From Thermomicrobiales bacterium (GTDB taxonomy: Bacteria > Chloroflexota > Chloroflexia > Thermomicrobiales > UBA6265): a stretch of 43,755 nucleotides of DNA. Positions 1-8,653 of the stretch are shown in pieces. A program made the position numbers and the translations under genes. The number at the start of each line of letters is the position of its first letter. The stretch's first letter is position 1. Where the stretch lies: NCBI GenBank assembly GCA_030447415.1, contig JAUJOZ010000038.1, positions 1-43,755 on the forward strand, written 5' to 3'. The notes beneath the pieces are model-generated. The model was not told the DNA's origin, searched no databases, and saw only the letters and a program-made list of their open reading frames with translations.

Positions 1-405
1 GTCGCATTATGCGGGCGCTTGTGGCACCGTCTGTTAGCGACGCGATTTAGGGGTTCGCTTCTGGGTTTTGCTTGTTCTTTGCGTTCTTGGAAATGTACGT
101 CTAGTTGGTGTTTATCGGCGGGGTGAAGTATGGCCTATGTGGGCCCGGCCGCCCTCGCGCTCGCCGCGGGGCCGCTCCGCGGGTTATGGTATCCAGCACG
201 GTACGGGATGATGTCGAACGCGGGGCGTGCAGCCCCGCGCTCAGCCTCGTCGGCTTCTTCATCGGAACGGCATGCTGGTGGGTCCCGCCACGTCCCGAAG
301 ATTGAGCCGGCGGAGGCTGGCTTCTTGGGTTGAGCTTGGGAGATCGGGCTCCCCGGGCGGTCGGAAGCGAGTCGTTGCGCCAAGGTCTCGGGTGGTTGCG
401 CTAGC
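1..405. other. 5' edge region without a recognisable gene
   Basis: No open frame here has family-like content. The first 120 bases are visibly richer in T than the rest of the window (a T-rich run at about 65-90); the remainder is GC-rich. The sugar-binding protein that normally accompanies the downstream importer is not present and would lie to the left of the window. I see no convincing promoter or terminator. Confidence 0.5.
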
Positions 406-1434
406 ATGGCGGTCGTCGAGACGCGGGAACTGACCAAGCATTTCGCCGGCGGTGTGGCGGCCGTCGACGGTATCGACCTGGCCAGCACCGACGGCGAGTT
501 CCTCGTCCTGCTCGGTCCCTCCGGGTGCGGCAAGACGACGCTGCTACGGATGATCGGCGGCTTGGAGCCGCCGACGTCGGGTGACGTGCTGATCGGCGGC
601 CGCGTCGTAACGCACCTGCCACCACGGGCGCGGCAAATCGCGATGGTCTTCCAGAGCTACGCGCTCTACCCGCACATGTCGGTCTACAACAACATTGCCT
701 TCCCACTGAAAGCGCAGAAGGTGGACAAGGCGACCCAACAGCAAAAGGTGCAATGGGCCGCCTCCATTCTTGGTATTGACCAGTTGCTCAAGCGCAAGCC
801 GCGCCAACTCTCCGGCGGGCAGCGGCAGCGGGTGGCGCTGGCGCGGGCGCTGGTGCGCGACCCAAACGTCTTCCTCCTGGACGAGCCGCTCTCCAACCTG
901 GACGCCCAGCGTCGGGCATCGGCCCGGGACGAGCTGCAGCAGTTCCAGCGGCGGGTCGGGACGACCACCATCTACGTGACGCACGATCAGGTCGAGGCGA
1001 TGGGGATGGGCGACCGGATCGCGGTCATCGACCGTGGGCGGGTCCGCCAGCTCGGCACGCCCCGCGAGATCTACGACGATCCGGCCGACACCTTCGTCGC
1101 CACGTTCCTCGGCTCGCCGCCGATGAACCTGGTGCCGCGCAACGGCCACCTCCTCGGCTTCCGCCCGGAGCATTTCGTCCCGGCGGAGCCCGGCGCCTCC
1201 GGCGCTGGGTCGGTGACGTTCCCCTTCCACGTCCACCGGGAGGAGTATCTGGGGGTGGAACGGCTCCTCTATGGAGAGATCGGCGAAGCGAAGGCGGTGG
1301 CGCGGTTCCCGGCGGGGGCGCCCCTGGCGGCAACACCCGGTGAGACCTATGAGTTCGCGGTCCAGACCAAGGAGCTCAAGGTCTTCGACCGTGAGTCGGG
1401 CCTGCGGCGCCACGGGGAGGTGCCACGCCTGTGA
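406..1434 (+). CDS. Sugar ABC transporter ATP-binding protein (MalK/UgpC type)
   Basis: This 342-residue cytoplasmic ATPase would energise carbohydrate import through the two permeases encoded next. The Walker A motif GPSGCGKTT lies at residues 37-45, followed by the Q-loop region (VFQSYALYPHMSV), the signature LSGGQRQR, Walker B with FLLDEPLSNLD and the switch histidine in YVTHD. About 110 C-terminal residues form the TOBE-like regulatory domain typical of the MalK/UgpC/MsmX group (GFRPEHF). The stop TGA overlaps the GTG start of the next gene by four bases, which implies translational coupling. The substrate cannot be read from the ATPase; maltose-type, glycerol-3-phosphate and other sugar importers share this subfamily. 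Confidence 0.93.
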   Translation: MAVVETRELTKHFAGGVAAVDGIDLASTDGEFLVLLGPSGCGKTTLLRMIGGLEPPTSGDVLIGGRVVTHLPPRARQIAMVFQSYALYPHMSVYNNIAFPLKAQKVDKATQQQKVQWAASILGIDQLLKRKPRQLSGGQRQRVALARALVRDPNVFLLDEPLSNLDAQRRASARDELQQFQRRVGTTTIYVTHDQVEAMGMGDRIAVIDRGRVRQLGTPREIYDDPADTFVATFLGSPPMNLVPRNGHLLGFRPEHFVPAEPGASGAGSVTFPFHVHREEYLGVERLLYGEIGEAKAVARFPAGAPLAATPGETYEFAVQTKELKVFDRESGLRRHGEVPRL

Positions 1435-2408
1435 GCGCACCGGCCACCGCCCAGCGAGCACCTGGTCTCCAGCGAGGACGCCCCGGGGCCGGGTTTCGAG
1501 GGCGCTACCTGCTCGAGCGCGAGGGGGTGCTCGGCCCCCTGATGCTGCTGCCGGCGGTCATCTACATCGTCGCGTTGGTTGGCTTCCCGTTAGTGCTGGC
1601 CATCCTTTATGCCTTCAGTGACGTCAACGTCGGTGACCAGAGCCTCGATCTGATCGGGCTGGACAACTTCCGCGCCATCCTCGAGAACAGGACCTTCCGC
1701 ACGGCACTCGGCAACACCTTCCTCTTCACCCTGGCATCGCAGGTGCTGGTGCTGATTCTGGCCAACCTGTTGGCCATGGTCCTCAACGCCGACTTCCATG
1801 GCAAGCGGCTGGTCCGTTTCCTGATCTTGCTGCCATGGACCACGCCGATCGCGCTCGGCGCGATCGGGTGGCTGTGGATGCTCGACTCGATCTACAGCCC
1901 AATCGACGCGGTGTTGCGCTACGCCGGCCTCCTCGGCCCGGACACCTGGTTCGGGCCGGGTCGAAACATGCAGTGGCTGGCAAAACAGGACCTGGCACGG
2001 CTATCGGTCCTGCTGGTGCACACCTGGCGTACCCTGCCGCTGGCGACGACGATCCTGCTCGCCGGCCTAACGGCGATCCCGCAGGACGTCAAGGACGCGG
2101 CTGACGTCGACGGCGCGGGGTTCTGGCGCCAGATGTTCTACATCCGACTGCCGCTGCTGCTGCCGATCATGGCGGTCGCGCTGCTGTACGGCATGGTCTT
2201 CACCTTCACCGACATGACCGTCATTTACGTGCTGACGGCTGGCGGGCCAACCGACAGCACACAGGTGCTGGCAAGCTATGCCTTCTACAAGGGGATCGCT
2301 GGCGGAGACCTGGCCCAGGGCGCGGCGATCGCGCTCTTCCTCTTCCCGGCGATGGTCGGCGTGGCGGTTCTGATGCTGCGCATGGCGCGGCGCACGGAGA
2401 CGACGTAG
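1431..2408 (+). CDS. Sugar ABC transporter permease (MalF/UgpA type)
   Basis: This 325-residue inner-membrane permease has about six hydrophobic segments after a hydrophilic N-terminus of some 35 residues. The first segment (about residues 38-62, LMLLPAVIYIVALVGFPLV) is typical of the MalF/UgpA class. The EAA-type loop that docks on the ATPase is visible as IPQDVKDAADVDGAGFWRQM followed by IRLPLLLPI. Translation starts at a GTG that overlaps the ATPase stop in GTGA. The second permease starts directly after this gene's TAG, so the three genes form a tight operon. The transported sugar is unknown. Confidence 0.92.
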   Translation: MSAPATAQRAPGLQRGRPGAGFRGRYLLEREGVLGPLMLLPAVIYIVALVGFPLVLAILYAFSDVNVGDQSLDLIGLDNFRAILENRTFRTALGNTFLFTLASQVLVLILANLLAMVLNADFHGKRLVRFLILLPWTTPIALGAIGWLWMLDSIYSPIDAVLRYAGLLGPDTWFGPGRNMQWLAKQDLARLSVLLVHTWRTLPLATTILLAGLTAIPQDVKDAADVDGAGFWRQMFYIRLPLLLPIMAVALLYGMVFTFTDMTVIYVLTAGGPTDSTQVLASYAFYKGIAGGDLAQGAAIALFLFPAMVGVAVLMLRMARRTETT

Positions 2409-3311
2409 GTGGCGGCCCCGGGCTCGGGAGCGGCGCCCCGGGCGGGAATGACCGACTCGCCAACGGCAGCGCGGGTGAGGCGGGTCGGAGCACGCGGCGC
2501 GCTCTACGCGGTGGCGAGCTTTTTTGCGCTGTTCGCCGCGCTCCCGTTCGCCTGGATGGTGCTGACAATTTTCAAGCAGGACGCCGACCTCTACAACCGA
2601 CGGAACAACCCCTTCCTCTACAACAAGCCACCGACCTGGAAGAACATCGACCTCCTGGTGAACGACACCGAGTATGTCCGATTCGTCCTCAACACCCTGT
2701 TCGTGGCGGTCCTTGTGGTGGCGATCACGCTGGTGGCCGTGGTGCCGGCAGCTTACAGCCTGACACGGCTGGCCGGGCGCTGGGGCGAGGGGCTGGGGAT
2801 CGGCATTTTCTTGGTTTACCTCGTGCCGCCGACGCTGCTGTTCATCCCGTTGGCCCGAGTGGTGGCCGATCTGGGGTTACAGAACTCCAGGTGGGCCATG
2901 GTGGTGGTCTATCCAACCTTCACCATCCCCTTCTGCACCTGGCTGTTGATGGGCTTCTTCAAATCGATCCCGTGGGATATCGAAGAGCAGGCGATGATCG
3001 ACGGCTACAGCCGGCTCGGCGCCATCTGGCGGACGGTCCTGCCCATCTCGATCCCGGGCCTGTTGACCGTCGTCGTCTTCACCTTCGCGCTGACGATGCA
3101 CGAGTTCGTCTACGCGCTAGCTTTCGTCTCGTCGTCGGAGAACAAGACGATCAGTATCGGGGTGACGACGGAGCTGATTCGCGGCGACGTCTTCTTCTGG
3201 CAGTCGCTGATGGCCGCCGCGGCCATCGTCGCCATTCCCGTCGCCCTGCTCTACAACCTCTTCCTCGACCGCTTCATCGCCGGCTTCACCCTCGGCGCCG
3301 TGAAGGGGTAG
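2409..3311 (+). CDS. Sugar ABC transporter permease (MalG/UgpE type)
   Basis: This 300-residue inner-membrane protein is the second half of the permease dimer. It has about six hydrophobic segments starting near residue 30 (GALYAVASFFALFAALPFAWMV) and an EAA loop near residues 195-220 (IPWDIEEQAMIDGYSRLGAI, then LPISIPG). The predicted GTG start immediately follows the TAG of the first permease; an in-frame ATG at 2449 is the alternative and would remove 13 residues. MalG-class permeases end with a short basic or glycine-rich tail, as here (FIAGFTLGAVKG). No further transport gene follows, so this looks like the operon's last gene. Confidence 0.92.
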   Translation: MAAPGSGAAPRAGMTDSPTAARVRRVGARGALYAVASFFALFAALPFAWMVLTIFKQDADLYNRRNNPFLYNKPPTWKNIDLLVNDTEYVRFVLNTLFVAVLVVAITLVAVVPAAYSLTRLAGRWGEGLGIGIFLVYLVPPTLLFIPLARVVADLGLQNSRWAMVVVYPTFTIPFCTWLLMGFFKSIPWDIEEQAMIDGYSRLGAIWRTVLPISIPGLLTVVVFTFALTMHEFVYALAFVSSSENKTISIGVTTELIRGDVFFWQSLMAAAAIVAIPVALLYNLFLDRFIAGFTLGAVKG

Positions 3312-3513
3312 GCGCACCGCCCCGCACCTCCTGGCAATCCACCGAACCGGCGCAACGCGATGGATGGCGGCGGCCCCCCTTGCCGGCTCTGATGTCGTGG
3401 CGACCGGCGGAGGCCGGGAAGCGTCGCGGGTTTCCCCTCGACAACCACCCTCACCACCCCAATGATGCGCCGGCGCGACGATGTCAGGCGAGGGCGCGAG
3501 TGGGAGGTGGGTC

Positions 3514-5508
3514 ATGACGTCGGTCACGAACCAAGAAGCGTCCGGTGCGCAGCACGTGGAAAGCCCGGCCCGCTTCCGGCCGAGCGACGTACTCCGGCAG
3601 GTGATGATCCAGGATCTGGCCGTCTCTCCGGACGGTGCCTGGGTCGTCTACGGTAAGCGGACCATCGAGGACGGGAAGTACCGCAAGCGACTGTGGCGCA
3701 TCCGGTTCGACGGCGGCCCGCCGGAGCAGCTGACCGTGGCCGACGCCAGCGACGGACGTCCTCGCTTCTCGCCGGACGGTCGCGCCCTGGTGTTCCTGTC
3801 CGACCGCTCCGGCCGAGTCCAGCCCTGGGTCCTGCCGTTTGCCGGCGGCGAGCCGCGTCAGCTCGCCGACGTGCCGGGCAACGCGAGCGGGGCCGAGTGG
3901 TCCCCGGATGGTCGCCGGGTGCTGGTCGTGGCGGGCAGCGGCGAGCAACGCTACGTCCTAGGCGACCCGGAGGATCCGATTGCCCGCCGCATCACCGACT
4001 TCACCTGGCGGCTGGATGGCGTCGGCTTCCGCGACCAGGTGATGAGCGTCTACGTCATGCCAGCTGACGGCGGGGAGCCGCGGCGGGTCACCGACCCGGC
4101 GTACAACGTCACCGAGGCGCGTTGGTCGTCCGACGGGGCGCGCATCGCCTTCCTCGCCGACCGACGTCCCGAGGCGGCGTTAGGCGAGCTGACCCAGGCC
4201 TGGACCGTGCCGAGCGAACCCGGAGAGGACGCACCGGCACCGGAGCCACTGGCGCGCCTGGGAGGTGCCATCACCGCGCTGACCTGGTCGCCGACGGGGG
4301 CGCTGGCGGTGCTCGGGGTGGACCATGCGGAGGCGCCGAGCTGGGCCAACGCCAACCTCTACCTGGTGGAGGCGGGCGGCACTCGTCAACTCGGGACCGA
4401 GCTCGACCGCCCGGCGGCGAACGCGACGTTCGGCGACCTGATCGACCCCGAGTCATCGGTTTCCATGGCCTGGCTCGACGGCACGATGCTGGTCTCCCTG
4501 GTCGGCGATCAGGGCAAGACGCTGCCGTACCGGTTTGACACCGCGGACGCCGAGGGTCGCGCCGAGCTGCTGGCCGAGGACGAGGTGGTCTGCACGGCGG
4601 TGGCGACGGGCGGGGGACGCGTCGCCGTGGTCGCCAGCGACCGCGGGCGTCCGGGCGAAGTCTACGCGGTCGAGGAGGGAGCGTTGCGACCGCTGACCAC
4701 CGACGGGTCGGCCTGGCTGGAGCCGTGCCGGCGTGATCCCGTTCGGCACCAGATTGCCCACGGCGACGGGACGGAGTTCGACGCCTGGCTCGTGGCGGCG
4801 GCGGACGACCGGCGGCCGGGGCCGCTGGTGATTCAGATCCACGGCGGGCCGCACGGCGCCCATGGGCCGACGCCGTGGCTGGAGATGCTGGCGCTGGCCG
4901 ACGCGGGTTTCCATGTGCTCTATCCCAATCCGCGCGGGTCCGCCGGTTACGGCGAGGCATTCACCCGCGCCATCCATGGCGACTGGGGAAATCTGGATGC
5001 GGCCGACGTCCTCCGGCTGGCGGACTGGGCGGTGGCGGAGGGTCTGGCCGATCCGGCGCGGATCGGGGTGCTCGGGCTCTCCTACGGCGGCTACATGGTC
5101 AACTGGCTGCTCGGGCACGCACCGGGTCGGTCCGCCGCCGGAGTGAGCGAGAACCCCGTGACCGACCTCGTCGCCTGGTCCGGGGAGGCGGATCTCACTG
5201 GCTGGACCGGGGAGCGCTTTATCGGGGTTGGCACCCTGCCGGACAACCTCGACGCCTTCCTTCGCCACTCGCCGTGGGTCGAGATCGCGCGCAACGAGGC
5301 GCCGCTGCTCATGCTCCAGTCAGAGCGCGATCTGCGTTGTCCGCCGGGGCAGACGGAATTGGTCTTCGCCATCCTGCGCACGCGCGGGCGGACCGTGGAG
5401 ATGGTGCGGTACCCGGACGAGGCGCACTACCTCGTCGGCGTGGGACGTCCGGACCGGCGCGTGGACCGGATGGAGCGGATCGTCGCCTGGTTCGAGCGCT
5501 ACCTGTAG
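3514..5508 (+). CDS. S9 family peptidase (prolyl oligopeptidase / acylaminoacyl-peptidase type)
   Basis: This 664-residue serine peptidase would cleave short or N-acylated peptides. The N-terminal half is a beta-propeller with repeated PD40-like blades (FSPDGRALVFLSDRSGR, WSPDGRRVLVV, WSSDGARIAFLADR). The C-terminal alpha/beta-hydrolase domain carries the oxyanion segment IHGGPHG and a catalytic triad readable as Ser523 in GLSYGGYM, Asp606 in SERDLRCPP and His638 in DEAHYLVG. There is no signal peptide, so it is probably cytoplasmic. I chose the ATG at 3514 because a GGGAGG ribosome-binding site lies just upstream; an in-frame ATG at 3481 would add 11 residues. It is 170 bases from the importer operon and likely transcribed separately. 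Confidence 0.92.
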   Translation: MTSVTNQEASGAQHVESPARFRPSDVLRQVMIQDLAVSPDGAWVVYGKRTIEDGKYRKRLWRIRFDGGPPEQLTVADASDGRPRFSPDGRALVFLSDRSGRVQPWVLPFAGGEPRQLADVPGNASGAEWSPDGRRVLVVAGSGEQRYVLGDPEDPIARRITDFTWRLDGVGFRDQVMSVYVMPADGGEPRRVTDPAYNVTEARWSSDGARIAFLADRRPEAALGELTQAWTVPSEPGEDAPAPEPLARLGGAITALTWSPTGALAVLGVDHAEAPSWANANLYLVEAGGTRQLGTELDRPAANATFGDLIDPESSVSMAWLDGTMLVSLVGDQGKTLPYRFDTADAEGRAELLAEDEVVCTAVATGGGRVAVVASDRGRPGEVYAVEEGALRPLTTDGSAWLEPCRRDPVRHQIAHGDGTEFDAWLVAAADDRRPGPLVIQIHGGPHGAHGPTPWLEMLALADAGFHVLYPNPRGSAGYGEAFTRAIHGDWGNLDAADVLRLADWAVAEGLADPARIGVLGLSYGGYMVNWLLGHAPGRSAAGVSENPVTDLVAWSGEADLTGWTGERFIGVGTLPDNLDAFLRHSPWVEIARNEAPLLMLQSERDLRCPPGQTELVFAILRTRGRTVEMVRYPDEAHYLVGVGRPDRRVDRMERIVAWFERYL

Positions 5509-5511
5509 GAT

Positions 5512-6093
5512 GTGGCAGGGCCGGTCCGCGAGACAGCGGCGAGCATGGTGTTCCTCGCCGCCCTGTCCGAGCGGTATCGGGTCAGCTACCTTGAGGCCAG
5601 GCGGGAGTTCGCGGCGGAGGGGCACGACCCGGTGGCCGCGGCGTCGCTGGGCGCCGCCGCCGAGCGCCTGAGTGCCAACCTTGACTTGGTCGTCCGCGAC
5701 CTGCGGCGCCAGACCGGTCCGGCCAATCTGCCGGCTGGGTGACTGCCTGAGTCGGCCTTCAGGCTGGTCAAGGGCGACCAGTACGTGGGGCGGCACTCGT
5801 TCCGGCAGGGGCTGAACGACTCGCGGCGCCAGGTCGGCGGGCATGTCGGCGACGACATTCGGGCGTGACGGCGTCGGCGGGGGTATGGCACGGAAATCCT
5901 GCGGCTTGAGCGGACCAAGGCGCAACGGCTTGGGCTGACGCGCGTGGTACTGACATGCCACGAGGACAACGTCGGGTCGCGGAGGATCATTGAGTGCAAC
6001 GGCGGGCAGTTGGAGGATGCGGTCGCGGTCGCGGACCAGCCGGTCAAGAAGCTCCGGTACGGAATTAACCTCCGCCCGGGGGTCGGCGGTTGA
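5512..6093 (+). pseudogene. GNAT N-acetyltransferase, broken by two in-frame TGA codons
   Basis: Read as one frame, this stretch gives a complete GNAT-like protein of about 190 codons: FLAALSERYRVSYLEARREF near the start, then VGRHSFRQGLNDSRRQVGGH, the acetyl-CoA-binding motif RRRRGYGTEILRL, and the C-terminal part GLTRVVLTCHEDNVGSRRII. The frame is interrupted by TGA at 5740-5742, where related proteins commonly read P-P/A-G-W-V/L-P so Trp would be expected, and by TGA at 5866-5868 just before the RRRRGYG motif. No frameshift is needed. A decaying gene is most likely; readthrough or sequence error is possible. It follows the peptidase by 3 bases. The first fragment alone (5512-5742, 76 residues) would lack the acetyl-CoA site. 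Confidence 0.75.
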
Positions 6094-6140
6094 TCCAGCC
6101 GGCGCGGTGCGACCGTAACCGAAGTCCGAGCGGGTTGCGC

Positions 6141-6149
6141 TGGTACAAT
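6141..6149 (+). promoter_or_regulatory. Possible extended -10 promoter for the MoxR operon
   Basis: The element TGGTACAAT matches an extended -10 box (TGn plus TACAAT) 23 bases upstream of the MoxR GTG start. No good -35 box is visible at the usual distance, which is tolerable for extended -10 promoters. The short remaining leader makes the assignment tentative. Confidence 0.35.
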
Positions 6150-6172
6150 TCCGGCGGAGGTCCCCCACGGCC

Positions 6173-7261
6173 GTGCACCGCGACGCACCTCACGCCCCCA
6201 CCATCCCGCCCTTGACCGCGCCCCTAGCGACGAACGCGGATGGCACGTCCCCGCGGGATGTCGCCGGGATCGCGGCGTTCGGGGCGCGGGTTGCCGAGAA
6301 CGTCGGGCGCGTCGTCGTCGGCAAGCGAGACGTCGTCGAGCTGCTCCTGGTGGCGCTGCTGTGCGAGGGACACGTCCTGATCGAGGACGTGCCGGGTGTC
6401 GGCAAGACGACGCTCGCCCGTGCCGTCGCCCGCTCGATTGGAGGCGCCTTCCGCCGCATCCAGTTCACCCCCGACCTCCTCCCCTCCGACGTCGCCGGCA
6501 TCGCCTACTTCAACCAGAAGCTGGGTGACTTCCAGTTCCGGCCCGGCCCGGTCTTCGCCAATGTCGTCCTCGCCGACGAGATCAACCGCGCCACCCCGCG
6601 CACCCAGTCGGCGCTGCTCGAGGCGATGGAAGAGCGAACCGTGACGGTCGAGGGCGAGACGATGCCGCTGCCCCGTCCCTTCCTCGTGCTGGCGACAGAA
6701 AACCCGATCGAGCTGGAAGGGACGTTCCCGCTGCCGGAAGCGCAACTCGACCGCTTCCTCGTCCGTCTCGCGGTCGGCTATCCGTCGCACGCGGAGGAGG
6801 ACGCCATCCTCGACCGTTCCCGCGCGGAGGCGCCGCTTGCGGCGCTGGACGCGGTGGCGACACCGGCGGAGCTGGAGGCGGCGGCGACGGCCGTCCGAGA
6901 TGTCCATGTCGCCGACGACCTTCGGCACTACGTGACGAGCGTCGTTCGAGCCACCCGGGGGCACGAGGCGGTCGGGCTGGGTGCCAGTCCGCGGGGGTCG
7001 CTGGCTCTCTTCCGCTGCGCGCGGGCCCTGGCGGCGCTGCGCGGCCGGGCGACCGTCCTGCCCGACGACGTCAAGGCGCTGGCGATCCCGGTGCTAGCGC
7101 ACCGCCTGGTCTTGGCACCGGAGGCGCGGCTGCGCGGCCGGGACGCGGCCGGCATCCTGGCTGAGATCCTAGCGATGGTGCCGGTCCCGGTCGAGGGTGC
7201 GGTCGGGGTCGCTTCCTCCCCGCCCGACAAGGCACGCGATGTCTCCCGGTCGTCGGATTGA
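6173..7261 (+). CDS. MoxR-family AAA+ ATPase
   Basis: This 362-residue AAA+ ATPase is of the MoxR type, thought to act as a chaperone for VWA or DUF58 partner proteins. The Walker A motif GVGKTT is at residues 75-80, Walker B is in [20 protein letters not shown], sensor 1 in [11 protein letters not shown], and the arginine-finger region in [15 protein letters not shown]. The C-terminal lid has the characteristic [21 protein letters not shown] segment. The GTG start at 6173 is supported by an upstream GGAGG, although its spacing is long. It is six bases from the DUF58 gene, the partner almost always found next to MoxR. Confidence 0.93.
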   Translation: MHRDAPHAPTIPPLTAPLATNADGTSPRDVAGIAAFGARVAENVGRVVVGKRDVVELLLVALLCEGHVLIEDVPGVGKTTLARAVARSIGGAFRRIQFTPDLLPSDVAGIAYFNQKLGDFQFRPGPVFANVVLADEINRATPRTQSALLEAMEERTVTVEGETMPLPRPFLVLATENPIELEGTFPLPEAQLDRFLVRLAVGYPSHAEEDAILDRSRAEAPLAALDAVATPAELEAAATAVRDVHVADDLRHYVTSVVRATRGHEAVGLGASPRGSLALFRCARALAALRGRATVLPDDVKALAIPVLAHRLVLAPEARLRGRDAAGILAEILAMVPVPVEGAVGVASSPPDKARDVSRSSD

Positions 7262-7267
7262 CGGTTT

Positions 7268-8647
7268 ATGTCTAGCATAGTCGCCCCCCGAGAGCCGTCC
7301 GGGGGCGCCGGGCCGAGTGCGACGCACGGCCTCTTCTTCGGCCGAGTCTGGATCCTCGGCGCGGCGGCGGTGCTGCTCGTCGGCATGGCGACCGGACGGC
7401 GAGCACCGGCGCTGCTGGCGCTGTTGGTCCTCGCTTCGGCTGGTCTCACCTTCGCTTGGAGTCGGGTCGCGTTCCGGGGCGTCGCCTACGCGCGGACCCT
7501 ATCGGCCAACCGTGTCTTCCCCGGCGATGAGGTGATCCTGACGGTCGGGGCCGTCAACCGGAAGCCGCTCCCTCTGCCCTGGCTGACGATCGAGGAGGAG
7601 ATCGGGGCGAGGCTGGAGGTGGTCGATCGGGAAGCGTTCCCGAGCGGCACCGATGGCCGGCGGGTAGTGCGCATCGCGACGAGCCTCGGTCCGTTCGAAC
7701 GGGCACGCTGGCACATCCGCCTCCGCTGCCCGACGCGGGGTCTCCATCCGCTCGGCCCGGCCACCCTCCGCTCCGGCGACGTGTTCGGCTTCTTCGCCAC
7801 CCGGCTGCAACTCCCGGCGGAACCCGACGCGGCGATCCTGGTCTACCCGCGCGTCCACGCGCTGGCGGACCTTGGCTTCCCACCCCGCCGCCCGCTCGGC
7901 GAGCGGCGGGTCGTCCGCCACCCCCTGACCGACCCTCTGCGCCCGGTCGGCATCCGCGACTACCGGCCGGAAGACCCCTTCCGCGCAGTCCACTGGAAGG
8001 CGTCGGCGCGGCAGGGGCGGCTGCAAGTACGGGTCGAGGAGCCGACGAGCGAGCTCCAGCTCGGCGTGTTCGTCAACCTCGACACGTTCGACCGCTACTG
8101 GGAGGGGCTCGACCTCGACCTGGCGGAGCGGGCGATCGAAGTTGCCGCTTCCCTGGCAGTGTGGGCCGAGCGCCAGCGCTACGCGGTCGGCGTCTACGCG
8201 AATGGCCTGGTCGGCGGGTCCGACCAGGCCATGCGGGTGCCACCGGGACGGGGACCGGCGCAGGTCCCGCTCGCGCTGGAAGGACTGGCCAAGCTGAACC
8301 CCTACGCCACCCACAACTTCGCGCGGGTGCTGCGCCGGGAAGCGGCACGCTTCCCGTGGGGTAGCACCTTCGCCGTCGTCACCTCGCGTCTCCCCGAGCC
8401 GCTGGTCGCGCTCCTCGCGGAATTGCTGGCGGCCGGGCACCGCGTCGTCCTCGTCGGGCTCGGCGACCTCCCGGTCCCACCCCTGCGCGGTCTCGTCGTT
8501 CGCCGCCTGGCAGGCGAGCGGCTGATCCCAGGGAATGGCGCGGATCTACGTGGGGATGATGGGGTCGTCGACCAAGATCACGACGAAGCGCATCTGAAGA
8601 GATTGGTCGATTCGCAGAGATTTCGACCATCTGTGGCCGGAGGGTGA
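7268..8647 (+). CDS. DUF58 domain protein, MoxR partner
   Basis: This 459-residue protein has two N-terminal membrane helices (about residues 28-65), an immunoglobulin-like middle part and the DUF58 core, recognised by GIRDYRPEDPFRAVHWKASA. The family sits with MoxR ATPases and DUF4129 or transglutaminase-like membrane proteins, and is thought to work at the cell envelope, although its biochemistry is poorly known. The last 40 or so residues (after VRRLAGERLIPGNGA) are hydrophilic and unlike the usual ending, and the DNA there is less GC-rich. The original 3' end may have been replaced when the nuclease gene arrived. Confidence 0.88.
   Translation: MSSIVAPREPSGGAGPSATHGLFFGRVWILGAAAVLLVGMATGRRAPALLALLVLASAGLTFAWSRVAFRGVAYARTLSANRVFPGDEVILTVGAVNRKPLPLPWLTIEEEIGARLEVVDREAFPSGTDGRRVVRIATSLGPFERARWHIRLRCPTRGLHPLGPATLRSGDVFGFFATRLQLPAEPDAAILVYPRVHALADLGFPPRRPLGERRVVRHPLTDPLRPVGIRDYRPEDPFRAVHWKASARQGRLQVRVEEPTSELQLGVFVNLDTFDRYWEGLDLDLAERAIEVAASLAVWAERQRYAVGVYANGLVGGSDQAMRVPPGRGPAQVPLALEGLAKLNPYATHNFARVLRREAARFPWGSTFAVVTSRLPEPLVALLAELLAAGHRVVLVGLGDLPVPPLRGLVVRRLAGERLIPGNGADLRGDDGVVDQDHDEAHLKRLVDSQRFRPSVAGG
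8600..8632. repeat. Imperfect inverted repeat before the nuclease gene
   Basis: The arms are AGAT-T-GGTCGA and TCGACC-ATCT, a ten-pair stem with one bulged T and a loop of about 12 bases. It lies at the 3' end of the DUF58 frame, about 20 bases before the nuclease start, in DNA less GC-rich than its surroundings. It could be an operator or an RNA hairpin controlling the nuclease; no T-tract follows, so a terminator is unlikely. Confidence 0.4.
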
Positions 8648-8653
8648 GGGAGC

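Noticed and set aside
544..1461. 305-codon minus-strand frame over the sugar ABC ATPase gene
   Set aside because: Antisense shadow of a gene with all ABC ATPase motifs.
3541..3570. Second parS site (CACGTGGAA)
   Set aside because: Only the right half matches and the left arm is unrelated; it is also inside a coding region. The same holds for the half-match near 40355.
5740..5868. Selenocysteine codons in the GNAT gene
   Set aside because: GNAT enzymes do not use selenocysteine, no SECIS-like hairpin follows the TGAs, and Trp or another residue fits better.
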